64,000 nt of DNA from Caballeronia zhejiangensis. GTDB lineage: Bacteria; Pseudomonadota; Gammaproteobacteria; Burkholderiales; Burkholderiaceae. The stretch lies in NCBI RefSeq assembly GCF_000698575.1, contig NZ_JFHD01000015.1:1-64000 (forward strand). Reading direction: 5' to 3'. The position numbers and the translations under genes were made by a program. A model generated the notes under the pieces. That model was not told the DNA's origin. It did no database searches and saw only the letters and a list, made by a program, of their open reading frames with translations. Shown here in pieces: positions 52,589-61,875 of the stretch (positions are counted from its first letter, which is position 1; every line of letters starts with the position of its first letter).

Positions 52589-55500
52589 ATGAGTCACTTT
52601 CTGGATCGGCTGAAGTTCATGTCGCGCATCAAGTCCACGTTCTCGAATGGACATGGCGCGGTCGTGAACGAAGACCGCAAATGGGAAAACGGCTATCGCA
52701 GCCGCTGGCAGCACGACAAGATCGTGCGCTCCACGCATGGCGTGAACTGCACGGGCTCGTGCTCGTGGAAGGTCTACGTGAAGAACGGCCTGATCACGTG
52801 GGAAACGCAGCAGACGGATTATCCGCGCACGCGCCCCGATTTGCCGAATCACGAACCGCGCGGGTGTCCGCGCGGCGCGTCGTATAGCTGGTACGTGTAT
52901 TCCGCGCAGCGCGTGAAGCATCCGATGGTTCGCGGCCGTCTCATCGAAATGTGGCGCGAAGCGCGCAAGACGCTCGATCCGGTCGCGGCGTGGGCGTCCA
53001 TTTGCGAAGACCCCGTGAAGGCAAAGCGCTACAAGAGCGTGCGCGGCCTCGGCGGTTTCGTGCGCGCCGACTGGGACACCGCGAGCGAGATCATCGCGGC
53101 GGCGAATGCGTACACCATTGGCAAGTACGGGCCTGACCGCGTGATCGGTTTCTCGCCGATTCCAGCGATGTCGATGGTTTCCTATGCGGCCGGCGCGCGC
53201 TATCTGAGCCTGATCGGCGGCGCATGCCTGTCGTTCTACGACTGGTACTGTGATCTGCCGCCCGCATCGCCGCAAATCTGGGGCGAGCAGACCGACGTGC
53301 CCGAATCCGCCGACTGGTACAACTCCACGTACCTGATGGTTTGGGGCTCGAACGTGCCGCAGACGCGCACGCCCGACGCGCACTTCTACACCGAAGCGCG
53401 CTACAAGGGCACGAAGACGGTCGCGGTGTCGTCGGATTACGGCGAAATGGTGAAGTTCGGCGACATCTGGCTCGCGCCGAAGCAGGGCACGGACGCCGCG
53501 CTCGCCATGGCGATGGGCCACGTCGTGCTGAAGGAATTCCACGCGAGCGGCAAGTCAGCGTACTTCCGTGACTACGTGAAGCGCTATACCGACATGCCGA
53601 TGCTCGTCGTGCTGCGCGAACACGAAGGCACGCTCGTGCCCGATCATTTCCTGCGCGCATCGCAACTGCAGAACGATCTCGACGAAGCGAACAATCCGCA
53701 ATGGAAGACGCTCGTCATCGACGAGACGAGCGGCAAGATCGTCGCGCCGAACGGCACGATCGGGTTCCGCTGGGGCGAGGCGAATCACAACGACGGCGCG
53801 AAAGTCGGCCGCTGGAACCTCGAACAGAAGGACGGCGGTTCGGGTCGCGACATCGATCCGTGCCTGTCGCTGATCGACGCTCATGACGAAATTGCAGAGG
53901 TGAGCTTCCCATACTTCGGCGCGGAGCATGACGCACTGCTCGCGCGTCGCGTGCCGGTGAAGCGCATCACGCTCGCAGACGGCAGGAGCGCGGGCGTTGC
54001 GACCGTGTACGACTTGCAGATGGCGAACTACGGCGTGGATCAGGGCCTCGGTGGCGCGAACGTCGCGACGTCCTATGACGACGACACCCCGTACACGCCC
54101 GCATGGCAGGAGAAGCACACGACCGTGCCACGCCATCTCGTGATCCAGGTGGCGCGTGAGTTCGCCGACAATGCGGACCGTACGCAAGGCAAGAGCATGG
54201 TGATCGTCGGCGCAGCGCTGAATCACTGGTATCACAACGACATGATTTATCGCGGCATCATCAACCTTCTGATGATGTGCGGCTGTGTCGGCAAGAGCGG
54301 TGGCGGCTGGGCGCATTACGTCGGCCAGGAAAAGCTCCGTCCGCAATTCGGCTGGGCGCCGCTCGCGTTCGCACTCGACTGGTCGCGTCCGCCGCGCCAG
54401 ATGAACGGCACGTCGTTCTTCTATAACCATACGAGCCAATGGCGTCACGAGAAAGTCGCCGTCGACGAAATTCTCGGGCCGACCGCCGACAAGTCGCGTT
54501 ACGAGAATCTCTCGATGCTTGACATGAACGCGAAGTCCGAGCGCATGGGCTGGTTGCCCTCGGCGCCGCAACTCGGTGCGAATCCGCTCGATATCGTCGA
54601 CGCCGCGAAGCGCGCGGGTCGCGATCCGATTGAATACACGGTGGAGCAACTCAAGTCGGGCAAGCTCGATTTCGCATGCGACGACCCCGACAATCCGGCG
54701 AACTTCCCGCGCAACATGTTCGTGTGGCGGTCGAATATTCTGGGCAGCTCCGGCAAGGGACACGAATACTTCCTGAAGTATCTTCTCGGCACGCAGAACG
54801 CGCTCTTCGGCGATGAGGCCGACGCGATCAAACCCGGCGAAGTGAACGTGCGCGACGCGGCGGAAGGCAAACTCGATCTGCTGACCGTGCTCGATTTCCG
54901 TATGAGCACGACTTGCCTCTATGGCGACATCGTGCTGCCGAGCGCGACGTTCTATGAGAAGAACGACCTCAACACGTCGGACATGCATCCGTTCATCCAT
55001 CCGCTGTCAGAAGCGGTGCAACCGTTATGGGAAAGCAAGAGCGACTGGGAAATTTATAAGACCATCGCGAAGAAGTTTGCGGAAATCGGCGGAAAGCATC
55101 TCGGCACGCGCACGGACCTCGTCTGCACGCCGCTCATGCACGACACGCCGGGCGAACTCGGCCAGGCGTTCGAGCCGAAGGACTGGCGTCGCGGCGAATG
55201 TGACCTGATCCCCGGCAAGACGGCGCCCTCGATGACGGTCGTCGAGCGCGACTACACCGCGATCTACGAGAAGTTCACGTCGGTCGGTCCGCTGCTGGAG
55301 AAACTAGGGAACGGCGGCAAGGGCATCAACTGGAATACGGCGTACGAAGTCGAAGAGCTCGGGAATCTATCCGGTCAGAGCAAGGGACGTCCGCGTCTCG
55401 AGACGGCCATCGACGCCGCCGAGATGATTCTCACGTTTGCGCCTGAAACGAACGGCCACGTCGCGGTGAAGGCGTGGGAAGCGCTCTCGAAGATCACGGG

Positions 55501-56296
55501 ACGCGATCATTCGCACCTCGCGCTCGGCCGCGAGCACGACAAGATCCGTTTCCGCGACGTTCAGGCGCAACCGCGCAAGATCATTTCCGCGCCCACATGG
55601 TCCGGGCTCGAGTCGGAAGAAGTCAGCTACAACGCGGGCTACACGAACGTTCACGAACTGATTCCATGGCGCACGCTCACGGGGCGTCAGCAGTTCTATC
55701 AGGATCACCGCTGGATGCTCGATTTCGGCGAGGGCTCGTGCGTCTACAAGCCCGCGATCGACACGAAAACCATTGCGCCGATGCTCGGTGCAAAGCCTAA
55801 CGGCGAGCACGAACTGGTGCTGAACTGGATCACGCCGCACCAGAAATGGGGCATTCACTCGACGTACACGGACAACCTGCGCATGCTCACGCTGTCGCGC
55901 GGTGGCCCGCATGTGTGGGTCTCGGAAGCGGAAGCAAAGGAAGCCGGTCTCAGGGACAACGACTGGGTCGAAGTGTTCAACGTGAACGGCACGCTGACGG
56001 CGCGCGTCGTCGTCAGTCAGCGGGTGCCGCGCGGAATGTGCCTCATGTATCACGCGCAGGAAAAGATCATCAATGTACCGGGCGCGGAGACGAGCGGCAT
56101 GCGCGGCGGTATCCATAACTCGGTCACGCGCACAGTGCTCAAGCCGACGCACATGATCGGCGGATATGCGCAACAGGCTTACGGTTTCAACTATTACGGC
56201 ACCGTGGGCAGCAACCGCGACGAATACGTGATCGTGCGCAAGATGAAGAAAGTCGACTGGCTCGAAGGCCCGCTGAAGGAAGGAGCAGCATCATGA
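52589..56296 (+). CDS. narG: Respiratory nitrate reductase alpha subunit
   Basis: A 1235-residue molybdopterin enzyme that reduces nitrate to nitrite on the cytoplasmic side of the membrane. The FS0 cluster ligands His50, Cys54, Cys58 and Cys93 stand at the same numbers as in E. coli NarG, and the Mo ligand Asp222 lies in FYDWYCD. EQTDVPESADWYNS and LNHWYHNDMIYRGIINL are strongly conserved. No twin-arginine signal is needed because NarG stays cytoplasmic. The stop overlaps the narH start as ATGA. Confidence 0.97.
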   Translation: MSHFLDRLKFMSRIKSTFSNGHGAVVNEDRKWENGYRSRWQHDKIVRSTHGVNCTGSCSWKVYVKNGLITWETQQTDYPRTRPDLPNHEPRGCPRGASYSWYVYSAQRVKHPMVRGRLIEMWREARKTLDPVAAWASICEDPVKAKRYKSVRGLGGFVRADWDTASEIIAAANAYTIGKYGPDRVIGFSPIPAMSMVSYAAGARYLSLIGGACLSFYDWYCDLPPASPQIWGEQTDVPESADWYNSTYLMVWGSNVPQTRTPDAHFYTEARYKGTKTVAVSSDYGEMVKFGDIWLAPKQGTDAALAMAMGHVVLKEFHASGKSAYFRDYVKRYTDMPMLVVLREHEGTLVPDHFLRASQLQNDLDEANNPQWKTLVIDETSGKIVAPNGTIGFRWGEANHNDGAKVGRWNLEQKDGGSGRDIDPCLSLIDAHDEIAEVSFPYFGAEHDALLARRVPVKRITLADGRSAGVATVYDLQMANYGVDQGLGGANVATSYDDDTPYTPAWQEKHTTVPRHLVIQVAREFADNADRTQGKSMVIVGAALNHWYHNDMIYRGIINLLMMCGCVGKSGGGWAHYVGQEKLRPQFGWAPLAFALDWSRPPRQMNGTSFFYNHTSQWRHEKVAVDEILGPTADKSRYENLSMLDMNAKSERMGWLPSAPQLGANPLDIVDAAKRAGRDPIEYTVEQLKSGKLDFACDDPDNPANFPRNMFVWRSNILGSSGKGHEYFLKYLLGTQNALFGDEADAIKPGEVNVRDAAEGKLDLLTVLDFRMSTTCLYGDIVLPSATFYEKNDLNTSDMHPFIHPLSEAVQPLWESKSDWEIYKTIAKKFAEIGGKHLGTRTDLVCTPLMHDTPGELGQAFEPKDWRRGECDLIPGKTAPSMTVVERDYTAIYEKFTSVGPLLEKLGNGGKGINWNTAYEVEELGNLSGQSKGRPRLETAIDAAEMILTFAPETNGHVAVKAWEALSKITGRDHSHLALGREHDKIRFRDVQAQPRKIISAPTWSGLESEEVSYNAGYTNVHELIPWRTLTGRQQFYQDHRWMLDFGEGSCVYKPAIDTKTIAPMLGAKPNGEHELVLNWITPHQKWGIHSTYTDNLRMLTLSRGGPHVWVSEAEAKEAGLRDNDWVEVFNVNGTLTARVVVSQRVPRGMCLMYHAQEKIINVPGAETSGMRGGIHNSVTRTVLKPTHMIGGYAQQAYGFNYYGTVGSNRDEYVIVRKMKKVDWLEGPLKEGAAS

Positions 56297-57846
56297 AGAT
56301 CCGCGCCCAGGTGGCGATGGTCCTGAATCTGGACAAGTGCATCGGCTGCCATACGTGTTCGGTGACGTGCAAGAACGTGTGGACATCGCGCGATGGCGTC
56401 GAGTACGCGTGGTTCAACAACGTCGAGACGAAGCCGGGCATCGGCTATCCGAAGCAGTGGGAGAACCAGGAGAAGTGGAACGGCGGCTGGATTCGCAAAT
56501 GCGACGGACGCATCGAGCCGCGCCAAGGGCCCAAGCTGAAAGTGCTCGCGAACCTTTTCGCGAATCCGAATCTGCCTGCCATCGACGACTACTACGAGCC
56601 GTTCACATACGACTACGAGCGCCTGCAGAACGCGCCGCTTTCGGAAACGCCGCCCACGGCGCGCCCGGTGTCCGCGATCACGGGCAAGAAGATGGACAAG
56701 ATCCATTGGGGCCCGAACTGGGAAGACGATCTCGGCGGCGAATTCGATTCGCGCGGACGCGACGCGCTCTTCGAAAACGTGCAGAAGGAGATGTACTCGA
56801 CATTCGAGAACACCTTCATGATGTATCTGCCGCGACTGTGCGAGCACTGCCTGAATCCGGCATGCGTGGCGTCGTGCCCGTCGGGTTCGGTGTACAAGCG
56901 CGAAGACGATGGCATCGTGCTCGTCGATCAGGACAAGTGCCGCGGCTGGCGCATGTGCGTGTCCGGTTGCCCGTACAAGAAGATGTATTTCAACTGGAAG
57001 TCGGGCAAGGCCGAGAAGTGCGTGTTCTGTTATCCGCGTATCGAAGCGGGTGAGCCGACGGTGTGCTCGGAAACCTGCGTAGGCCGTATCCGCTATCTCG
57101 GCGTGATGCTGTACGACGCGGACCGCATTGCCGAGGCTGCGTCGGTCGAAGCGACGACGGATCTCTATCAGTCGCAACTCGATCTGTTCCTCGATCCGCA
57201 CGACCCGCAAGTTCAGGCCGAAGCGCTCCGTCAAGGCATCGCGCAAAGCTGGCTCGACGCGGCGAAGCGCTCGCCGGTGTATCGCATGGCGTGCGAGTGG
57301 AAGGTCGCGTTCCCGTTGCATCCGGAATACCGCACGCTGCCTATGGTCTGGTACGTGCCGCCGCTCTCGCCGATCCAGTCGGCCGCGGATGCCGGTCACA
57401 TGGGCATGAACGGCGTGATTCCGGACGTGAAGAGCTTGCGCATTCCCATGCGCTATCTCGCGAACCTGCTCACCGCCGGCGACGAGGCGCCGATCGTCTC
57501 CGCGCTGAACCGCATGCTCGCGATGCGCGCGTTCAAGCGTGCGCAGAACGTGAACAACGTGAACGATGACGCCGTGCTGAACGATGTCGGCCTCACCGCG
57601 TCGCAAGTGGAAGAGATGTATCAATTGATGGCGATCGCCAACTACGAAGACCGTTTCGTCGTGCCGTCGTCGCACAAGGAAATGGCGCAGGACAGCTTTG
57701 ACGAAAAGGGCAGTTGCGGTTTCTCGTTCGGCAATTGCGGATCATCGGGGGTATCGGACGGATCGCTTTTCGGATCGCGAACGCACGGCGAAGTAAGTTA
57801 CGCGGCGTTGCCGAAGTCGCGCAAGAAGGCACTGCAGGAAGGCTGA
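56293..57846 (+). CDS. narH: Respiratory nitrate reductase beta subunit
   Basis: A 517-residue iron-sulfur protein carrying electrons from NarI to NarG. Cysteine groups CIGCHTCSVTC, CEHCLNPACVASCP, CRGWRMCVSGCP and CVFCYPR bind three 4Fe-4S and one 3Fe-4S cluster; the Trp in CRGWRMC is the usual substitution that makes the 3Fe cluster. The start at 56293 overlaps narG by 4 bases. Confidence 0.97.
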   Translation: MKIRAQVAMVLNLDKCIGCHTCSVTCKNVWTSRDGVEYAWFNNVETKPGIGYPKQWENQEKWNGGWIRKCDGRIEPRQGPKLKVLANLFANPNLPAIDDYYEPFTYDYERLQNAPLSETPPTARPVSAITGKKMDKIHWGPNWEDDLGGEFDSRGRDALFENVQKEMYSTFENTFMMYLPRLCEHCLNPACVASCPSGSVYKREDDGIVLVDQDKCRGWRMCVSGCPYKKMYFNWKSGKAEKCVFCYPRIEAGEPTVCSETCVGRIRYLGVMLYDADRIAEAASVEATTDLYQSQLDLFLDPHDPQVQAEALRQGIAQSWLDAAKRSPVYRMACEWKVAFPLHPEYRTLPMVWYVPPLSPIQSAADAGHMGMNGVIPDVKSLRIPMRYLANLLTAGDEAPIVSALNRMLAMRAFKRAQNVNNVNDDAVLNDVGLTASQVEEMYQLMAIANYEDRFVVPSSHKEMAQDSFDEKGSCGFSFGNCGSSGVSDGSLFGSRTHGEVSYAALPKSRKKALQEG

Positions 57847-57859
57847 CCGAGGATCACAC

Positions 57860-58537
57860 ATGTCGCTCTATTCCATACTTTCCGCGCTGCTCGATTATCC
57901 CGAGCCCGCGCTTCTTGACGCGCTGCCAGAAATCGAAGCCGCGTTGCACGACTGGCCGCAGGCCCAAACGCGCCTTGCACCGCTCATCGCGTCGCTGAAG
58001 CGTCCGCTGATCGAAGTGCAACTTACATACGTGGCCACGTTCGACCGCAATCCGTCGCATTCGCTGCATCTGTTCGAACACGTTCATGGCGAAAGCCGCG
58101 ATCGCGGTCAGGCGATGGTCGATCTGCTCGACGAGTATCGCGGTCTCGGCCTCGATATCGAATCGAACGAACTGCCCGACTACGTGCCGCTTTTTCTCGA
58201 AGCGCTGGGCGCGATCGAGCCGGCCCGCGCGCAGTCGCTGCTCAATGACGCCATTCATGTGCTCGATGCCATCGGTGAACGTCTCGCGCGCAATGAGAGC
58301 CCGTATTCGACGGTTTTCGCGGTGTTGCGCGAGCTCGCGACGGTCGAGCCGCGTCCGCTCACGCAGCCGCCCGTGCGCGACATGGACGAAATGCTCGAAA
58401 CCTTCGGTCCCGGCGCGGACGGCGTCGAGCCGCTGCTCGCACCGCACATGCGCCAGGATACGCAGACCATTCGCTTTCATCCGCGCGGCGCAATGACTGC
58501 CGGCGCGGCCGCTCTTGCCGCAAAGGACGCACGATGA
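57860..58537 (+). CDS. narJ: Nitrate reductase assembly chaperone NarJ
   Basis: A 225-residue acidic, all-helical protein of the TorD/NarJ family. YSILSALLDYPEPALLDALPEI and LNLFEHVHGESRDRGQAM-like sequence (LFEHVHGESRDRGQAMVDLL) are typical. It keeps apo-NarGH competent for molybdenum cofactor insertion and membrane docking. It starts 13 bases after narH and overlaps narI by 4 bases (ATGA). Confidence 0.95.
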   Translation: MSLYSILSALLDYPEPALLDALPEIEAALHDWPQAQTRLAPLIASLKRPLIEVQLTYVATFDRNPSHSLHLFEHVHGESRDRGQAMVDLLDEYRGLGLDIESNELPDYVPLFLEALGAIEPARAQSLLNDAIHVLDAIGERLARNESPYSTVFAVLRELATVEPRPLTQPPVRDMDEMLETFGPGADGVEPLLAPHMRQDTQTIRFHPRGAMTAGAAALAAKDAR

Positions 58538-59217
58538 ACATGCTCAACTCCTTCTTTTTCGGTATCTATCCGTATATCGCCGCCAGCATCTTTCTCTTCG
58601 GCAGCTTCGTGCGTTTCGAACGCGAGCAATATTCGTGGAAGGCGGATAGCACCCAACTCGTCGATCGCGGCAATCTCAGACTTGGCAACATCTTGTTTCA
58701 CGTCGGGATTCTCGGGCTGTTCTTCGGGCATCTCGTCGGCCTGCTCACGCCGGTCGCCGTATGGGACGCGCTCGGCGTCGAGCATAGCGTCAAGCAGGTA
58801 TTCGCAATGATCGCTGGGGGTGTAATGGGCACGTTATGCCTCGCAGGCTTGCTGATCCTGCTGCATCGACGCTTGACGAGCGCGCGCCTGTCCGCCGTGA
58901 CGAAAGTCGGCGACCGCGTGTTGTTGCTGTGGATCTTGATCACGCTGCTCCTGGGTCTATCGACGATTGGCGTATCGGCCGGTCACATGGACGGCTCGAT
59001 GATGGTGCGGCTCATGACCTGGGCCCAGCACATCTTCACGTTCAGAGCCGATGCCGCGCACTATGTCGCAGATGCGCCGCTGCTCTTCCGTATACATTTG
59101 TTCATGGGCATGAGTCTCTTCGTGATATTCCCGTTCACGCGTCTCGTGCATGTGTGGAGCGGCTTCGCTTCGCTCGGCTATCTTGGGCGGGCCTGGCAAT
59201 TGGTCCGCAGCCGCTGA
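58534..59217 (+). CDS. narI: Nitrate reductase gamma subunit (cytochrome b)
   Basis: A 227-residue membrane protein with five segments, which oxidises quinol and passes electrons to NarH. Heme ligands are His56 (LFHVG), His66 (FGHLVG), His188 (RIHLFMG) and His206 (LVHVWS), matching the E. coli positions almost exactly. It anchors NarGH to the inner membrane. narX starts 18 bases later. Confidence 0.96.
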   Translation: MNMLNSFFFGIYPYIAASIFLFGSFVRFEREQYSWKADSTQLVDRGNLRLGNILFHVGILGLFFGHLVGLLTPVAVWDALGVEHSVKQVFAMIAGGVMGTLCLAGLLILLHRRLTSARLSAVTKVGDRVLLLWILITLLLGLSTIGVSAGHMDGSMMVRLMTWAQHIFTFRADAAHYVADAPLLFRIHLFMGMSLFVIFPFTRLVHVWSGFASLGYLGRAWQLVRSR

Positions 59218-59235
59218 TTCCCTTGATCGAGAAGC

Positions 59236-61086
59236 ATGTTCCTGTCGTCGTTTCGCGAACGTCTGACCACACGCATCGTCACGCTGTCGATGGTGTCGCT
59301 GGTTCTCGTGCTCGCGATGATCGGCGGGACACTCTGGCTCTCATGGCAACTGCAGGGTGCAGGCGCCGCGATCAACGACGCAGGCAGCCTGCGCATGCGC
59401 GCGAACGCAGTCGCAATTGCGCTATTGAAGGGTGAAAAGGCGCCATCGCCGTTGCTGCAACTGCAGATCGAGCAGATGAACGCAACGCTCGACCGCCTGC
59501 GTAAAGGCGATCCAGCGCGCCCGCTCTTCCTTCCAGACGATGTCGATGTGCGCCGACAGTTCGATCACGTCGCGAACGCGTGGCATTCGCGACTCGAACC
59601 CGATGTTCGCGAGGGCATGGCGAGCGCAGACCCACAGGCGGTGGCGCGCTATCTGCTGCAATTGCGCACTTTCGTCACTGGCGCCGACGACCTCGTCGGC
59701 TTGATCGAGCGGGAGAACGCACGCAAGACCGCATGGCTGCGCACGTCGCAGATGGCGCTTGCGGCGATGGCGTGTATCGGCACCGCGGCGATCGTCTATT
59801 TGCTCTTCTTGTGGATCGTCGTGCCCGTTCAGCGCTTGCAGGACGGGCTTGCGCGCATCGAGGCACGCGAGTTCGATGCGCGTCTGCCCGTCGAAACGCA
59901 GGACGAGTTCGGACATCTTGCCGCGGGCTTCAATCGCATGGCCGCGGAATTGCAGACGCTCTATCGCGACCTTGCGGGCCGGGTCGAAGCGAAGACCGCC
60001 GAGCTGGCCGCGCAGAACCGCGAACTGACGGCCCTTTATGAAATGGCGGCTTTCGTGAATCAGCCGAATGACGTCGATGCGCTGTGCCGAGGCTTTCTTG
60101 CACGCCTCATGCGTCAATTCGACGCCGACGGCGCGGCGGTTCGTCTCTTCACCGAAGATGGTCAAGTGCGTCTGATCGGCTCGGAAGGATTGCCGGCCGC
60201 GCTGCTTCAGGACGAAAGTTGCTTCGCCGCAGACGCCTGCGCATGCGCGCAGCGTTCATGCCAACGCGCGGGTTTCGCGAGCGTCGCCGCGTTCAGCATC
60301 GTTTCGCAAGGCGAGAAGCTCGGCGCCTTCTCGCTGCACTTCGGCGGCGAGCGGACTATTCCCGCAACCGAAGCGCACTTGCTCGAAACACTCGGCACGC
60401 ACTTCGGCACAGCGCTCAAGAACCGACGGCTTGCGGCATTGGCGCGGCAGCTTGCGGTGTCGGAGGAGCGAAATCTCGTTGCGCAGGGCTTGCATGACAG
60501 CATCGCGCAAAGCCTGAACTTCATGAAGATGCAGGTACATCTTCTGGATGCGGCCACGCGCGAAGAACGCATGGACGAAATCCGCGAAATCGTGCCTATG
60601 CTTACGGGCGGATTGGCGGAAAGCTACGACGACGTGCGCGAACTCCTGATGAACTTCCGCACTAGGCTCGGCACCGGCGATCTGAGGCGGGCGGTAAACG
60701 AATCCGTCGAACGCTTTGGCATGCAAACGGGCATTGCGCCATCGCTCGATTATCGGGAGGAAGGCGGCTTGCCTTTGCCGCCGGATCAGCAGTTGCAAGT
60801 GCTTTTCATTTTGCAGGAGGCGCTGTCGAACATTCGCAAACACGCGGAAGCTCAGCGCGTTTTCGTGACGATCGTCAATGGTCGTGACTTTAGCCTCCTT
60901 GTCGAAGATGATGGTCAGGGCTACGATCCAAAGGAGATGGCCGTCCTTGGCGAGACGCATGTCGGCTTTCATATCATGCGCGAGCGCGCGCAAAGGCTCG
61001 GCGCAATTCTGCGGCTGACCGGAGCGCCAGCATGCGGGGCGCGCGTCGAACTCGTCTTGCCCGCCCCGGCGCGTCAGGCTGTCTAA
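59236..61086 (+). CDS. narX: Nitrate/nitrite sensor histidine kinase NarX
   Basis: A 616-residue sensor. TM1 is about 14-36; the periplasmic P-box that binds nitrate is recognised as NDAGSLRMRANAVA (about 44-57); TM2 is about 170-192, followed by HAMP, a GAF-like module with a cysteine cluster (CFAADACACAQRSC), the HisKA_3 phospho-acceptor His420 in GLHDSIAQSL, and an HATPase with EALSNIRKHAEA and EDDGQGYDP. It phosphorylates NarL when nitrate is present. It lies directly after narI. Confidence 0.94.
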   Translation: MFLSSFRERLTTRIVTLSMVSLVLVLAMIGGTLWLSWQLQGAGAAINDAGSLRMRANAVAIALLKGEKAPSPLLQLQIEQMNATLDRLRKGDPARPLFLPDDVDVRRQFDHVANAWHSRLEPDVREGMASADPQAVARYLLQLRTFVTGADDLVGLIERENARKTAWLRTSQMALAAMACIGTAAIVYLLFLWIVVPVQRLQDGLARIEAREFDARLPVETQDEFGHLAAGFNRMAAELQTLYRDLAGRVEAKTAELAAQNRELTALYEMAAFVNQPNDVDALCRGFLARLMRQFDADGAAVRLFTEDGQVRLIGSEGLPAALLQDESCFAADACACAQRSCQRAGFASVAAFSIVSQGEKLGAFSLHFGGERTIPATEAHLLETLGTHFGTALKNRRLAALARQLAVSEERNLVAQGLHDSIAQSLNFMKMQVHLLDAATREERMDEIREIVPMLTGGLAESYDDVRELLMNFRTRLGTGDLRRAVNESVERFGMQTGIAPSLDYREEGGLPLPPDQQLQVLFILQEALSNIRKHAEAQRVFVTIVNGRDFSLLVEDDGQGYDPKEMAVLGETHVGFHIMRERAQRLGAILRLTGAPACGARVELVLPAPARQAV

Positions 61087-61131
61087 ATATGGTCACGCGC
61101 GCTCGCTTCGAGAGCTGCTTCGAGTTGTGTC

Positions 61132-61800
61132 ATGACCATCCGCATTCTGTTGATCGACGACCACGCGTTATTTCGCTCAGGCGTTCACGCGCTCCTGCAC
61201 CGGCAGTCAGACTTCGAAGTCGTCGGCGAAGCGTCCGACGGGCTCGAAGGTCTCAAGCGCGCCAAGCAATTTCGCCCGGACGTGATTTTGCTCGATCTCA
61301 ACATGCCCGGACTATCCGGCCTCGAAACGCTCAAGTTGCTCGTGCAGGACGTACCGGAAACGGCGGTCGTCATGCTGACCGTATCCGAAGATCTCGACGA
61401 ACTTTCATTGGCATTGCGCGATGGCGCGTGCGGCTATCTGCTCAAGAGCATCGAAACGGAGACGCTCGCAAGCGCGATCCGCAAGGCGGCGGGGGGCCAG
61501 CCCGTCATCGCGGACGACATGACGGCGAAGCTCATCGCAAGCATGCGTGCACCGAAGGCAGCGCCGGTTCCCGCTCCAGCGGTCGCCGCCGATCCACTCA
61601 CTACGCGCGAGCGCGACATCATGCGCGAACTGTCGCACGGTGCAAGCAACAAGGAAATCGCGCGCTCGCTGATGCTCGCGGAAAGCACGGTGAAGATCCA
61701 CGTGCGCAACATTTTGCGCAAGCTCAATCTCACGAGCCGCGTGCAGGTCGCGATATACGCGGTCGGGCACGATGCGGTGCAGGCAACGGAAGCCGTTTGA
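61132..61800 (+). CDS. narL: Nitrate response regulator NarL
   Basis: A 222-residue regulator. The receiver has IDDH (Asp9-10), phospho-acceptor Asp55 in VILLDLNMPG and Lys105. An Ala/Pro linker leads to a LuxR-type helix-turn-helix (LTTRERDIMRELSHGASNKE, then VKIHVRNILRKL). It is paired with NarX 45 bases upstream and should activate narK1K2GHJI with FNR. I could not identify certain NarL heptamers in the leader regions. Confidence 0.94.
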   Translation: MTIRILLIDDHALFRSGVHALLHRQSDFEVVGEASDGLEGLKRAKQFRPDVILLDLNMPGLSGLETLKLLVQDVPETAVVMLTVSEDLDELSLALRDGACGYLLKSIETETLASAIRKAAGGQPVIADDMTAKLIASMRAPKAAPVPAPAVAADPLTTRERDIMRELSHGASNKEIARSLMLAESTVKIHVRNILRKLNLTSRVQVAIYAVGHDAVQATEAV

Positions 61801-61829
61801 ACGGTCGTCGCGCTGCATCGAAGCTCGGA

Positions 61830-61867
61830 TCACATCAAGCTGTACACCATGAATTCACATCAAACTG
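61830..61867 (+). repeat. Direct repeat before nitronate monooxygenase-like gene
   Basis: TCACATCAAGCTG (61830-61842) recurs with one change as TCACATCAAACTG (61855-61867), 25 bases apart. The second copy ends 8 bases before the ATG at 61876. It may be a regulator site if that ATG is the true start. Confidence 0.35.
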
Positions 61868-61875
61868 ATTTGCCC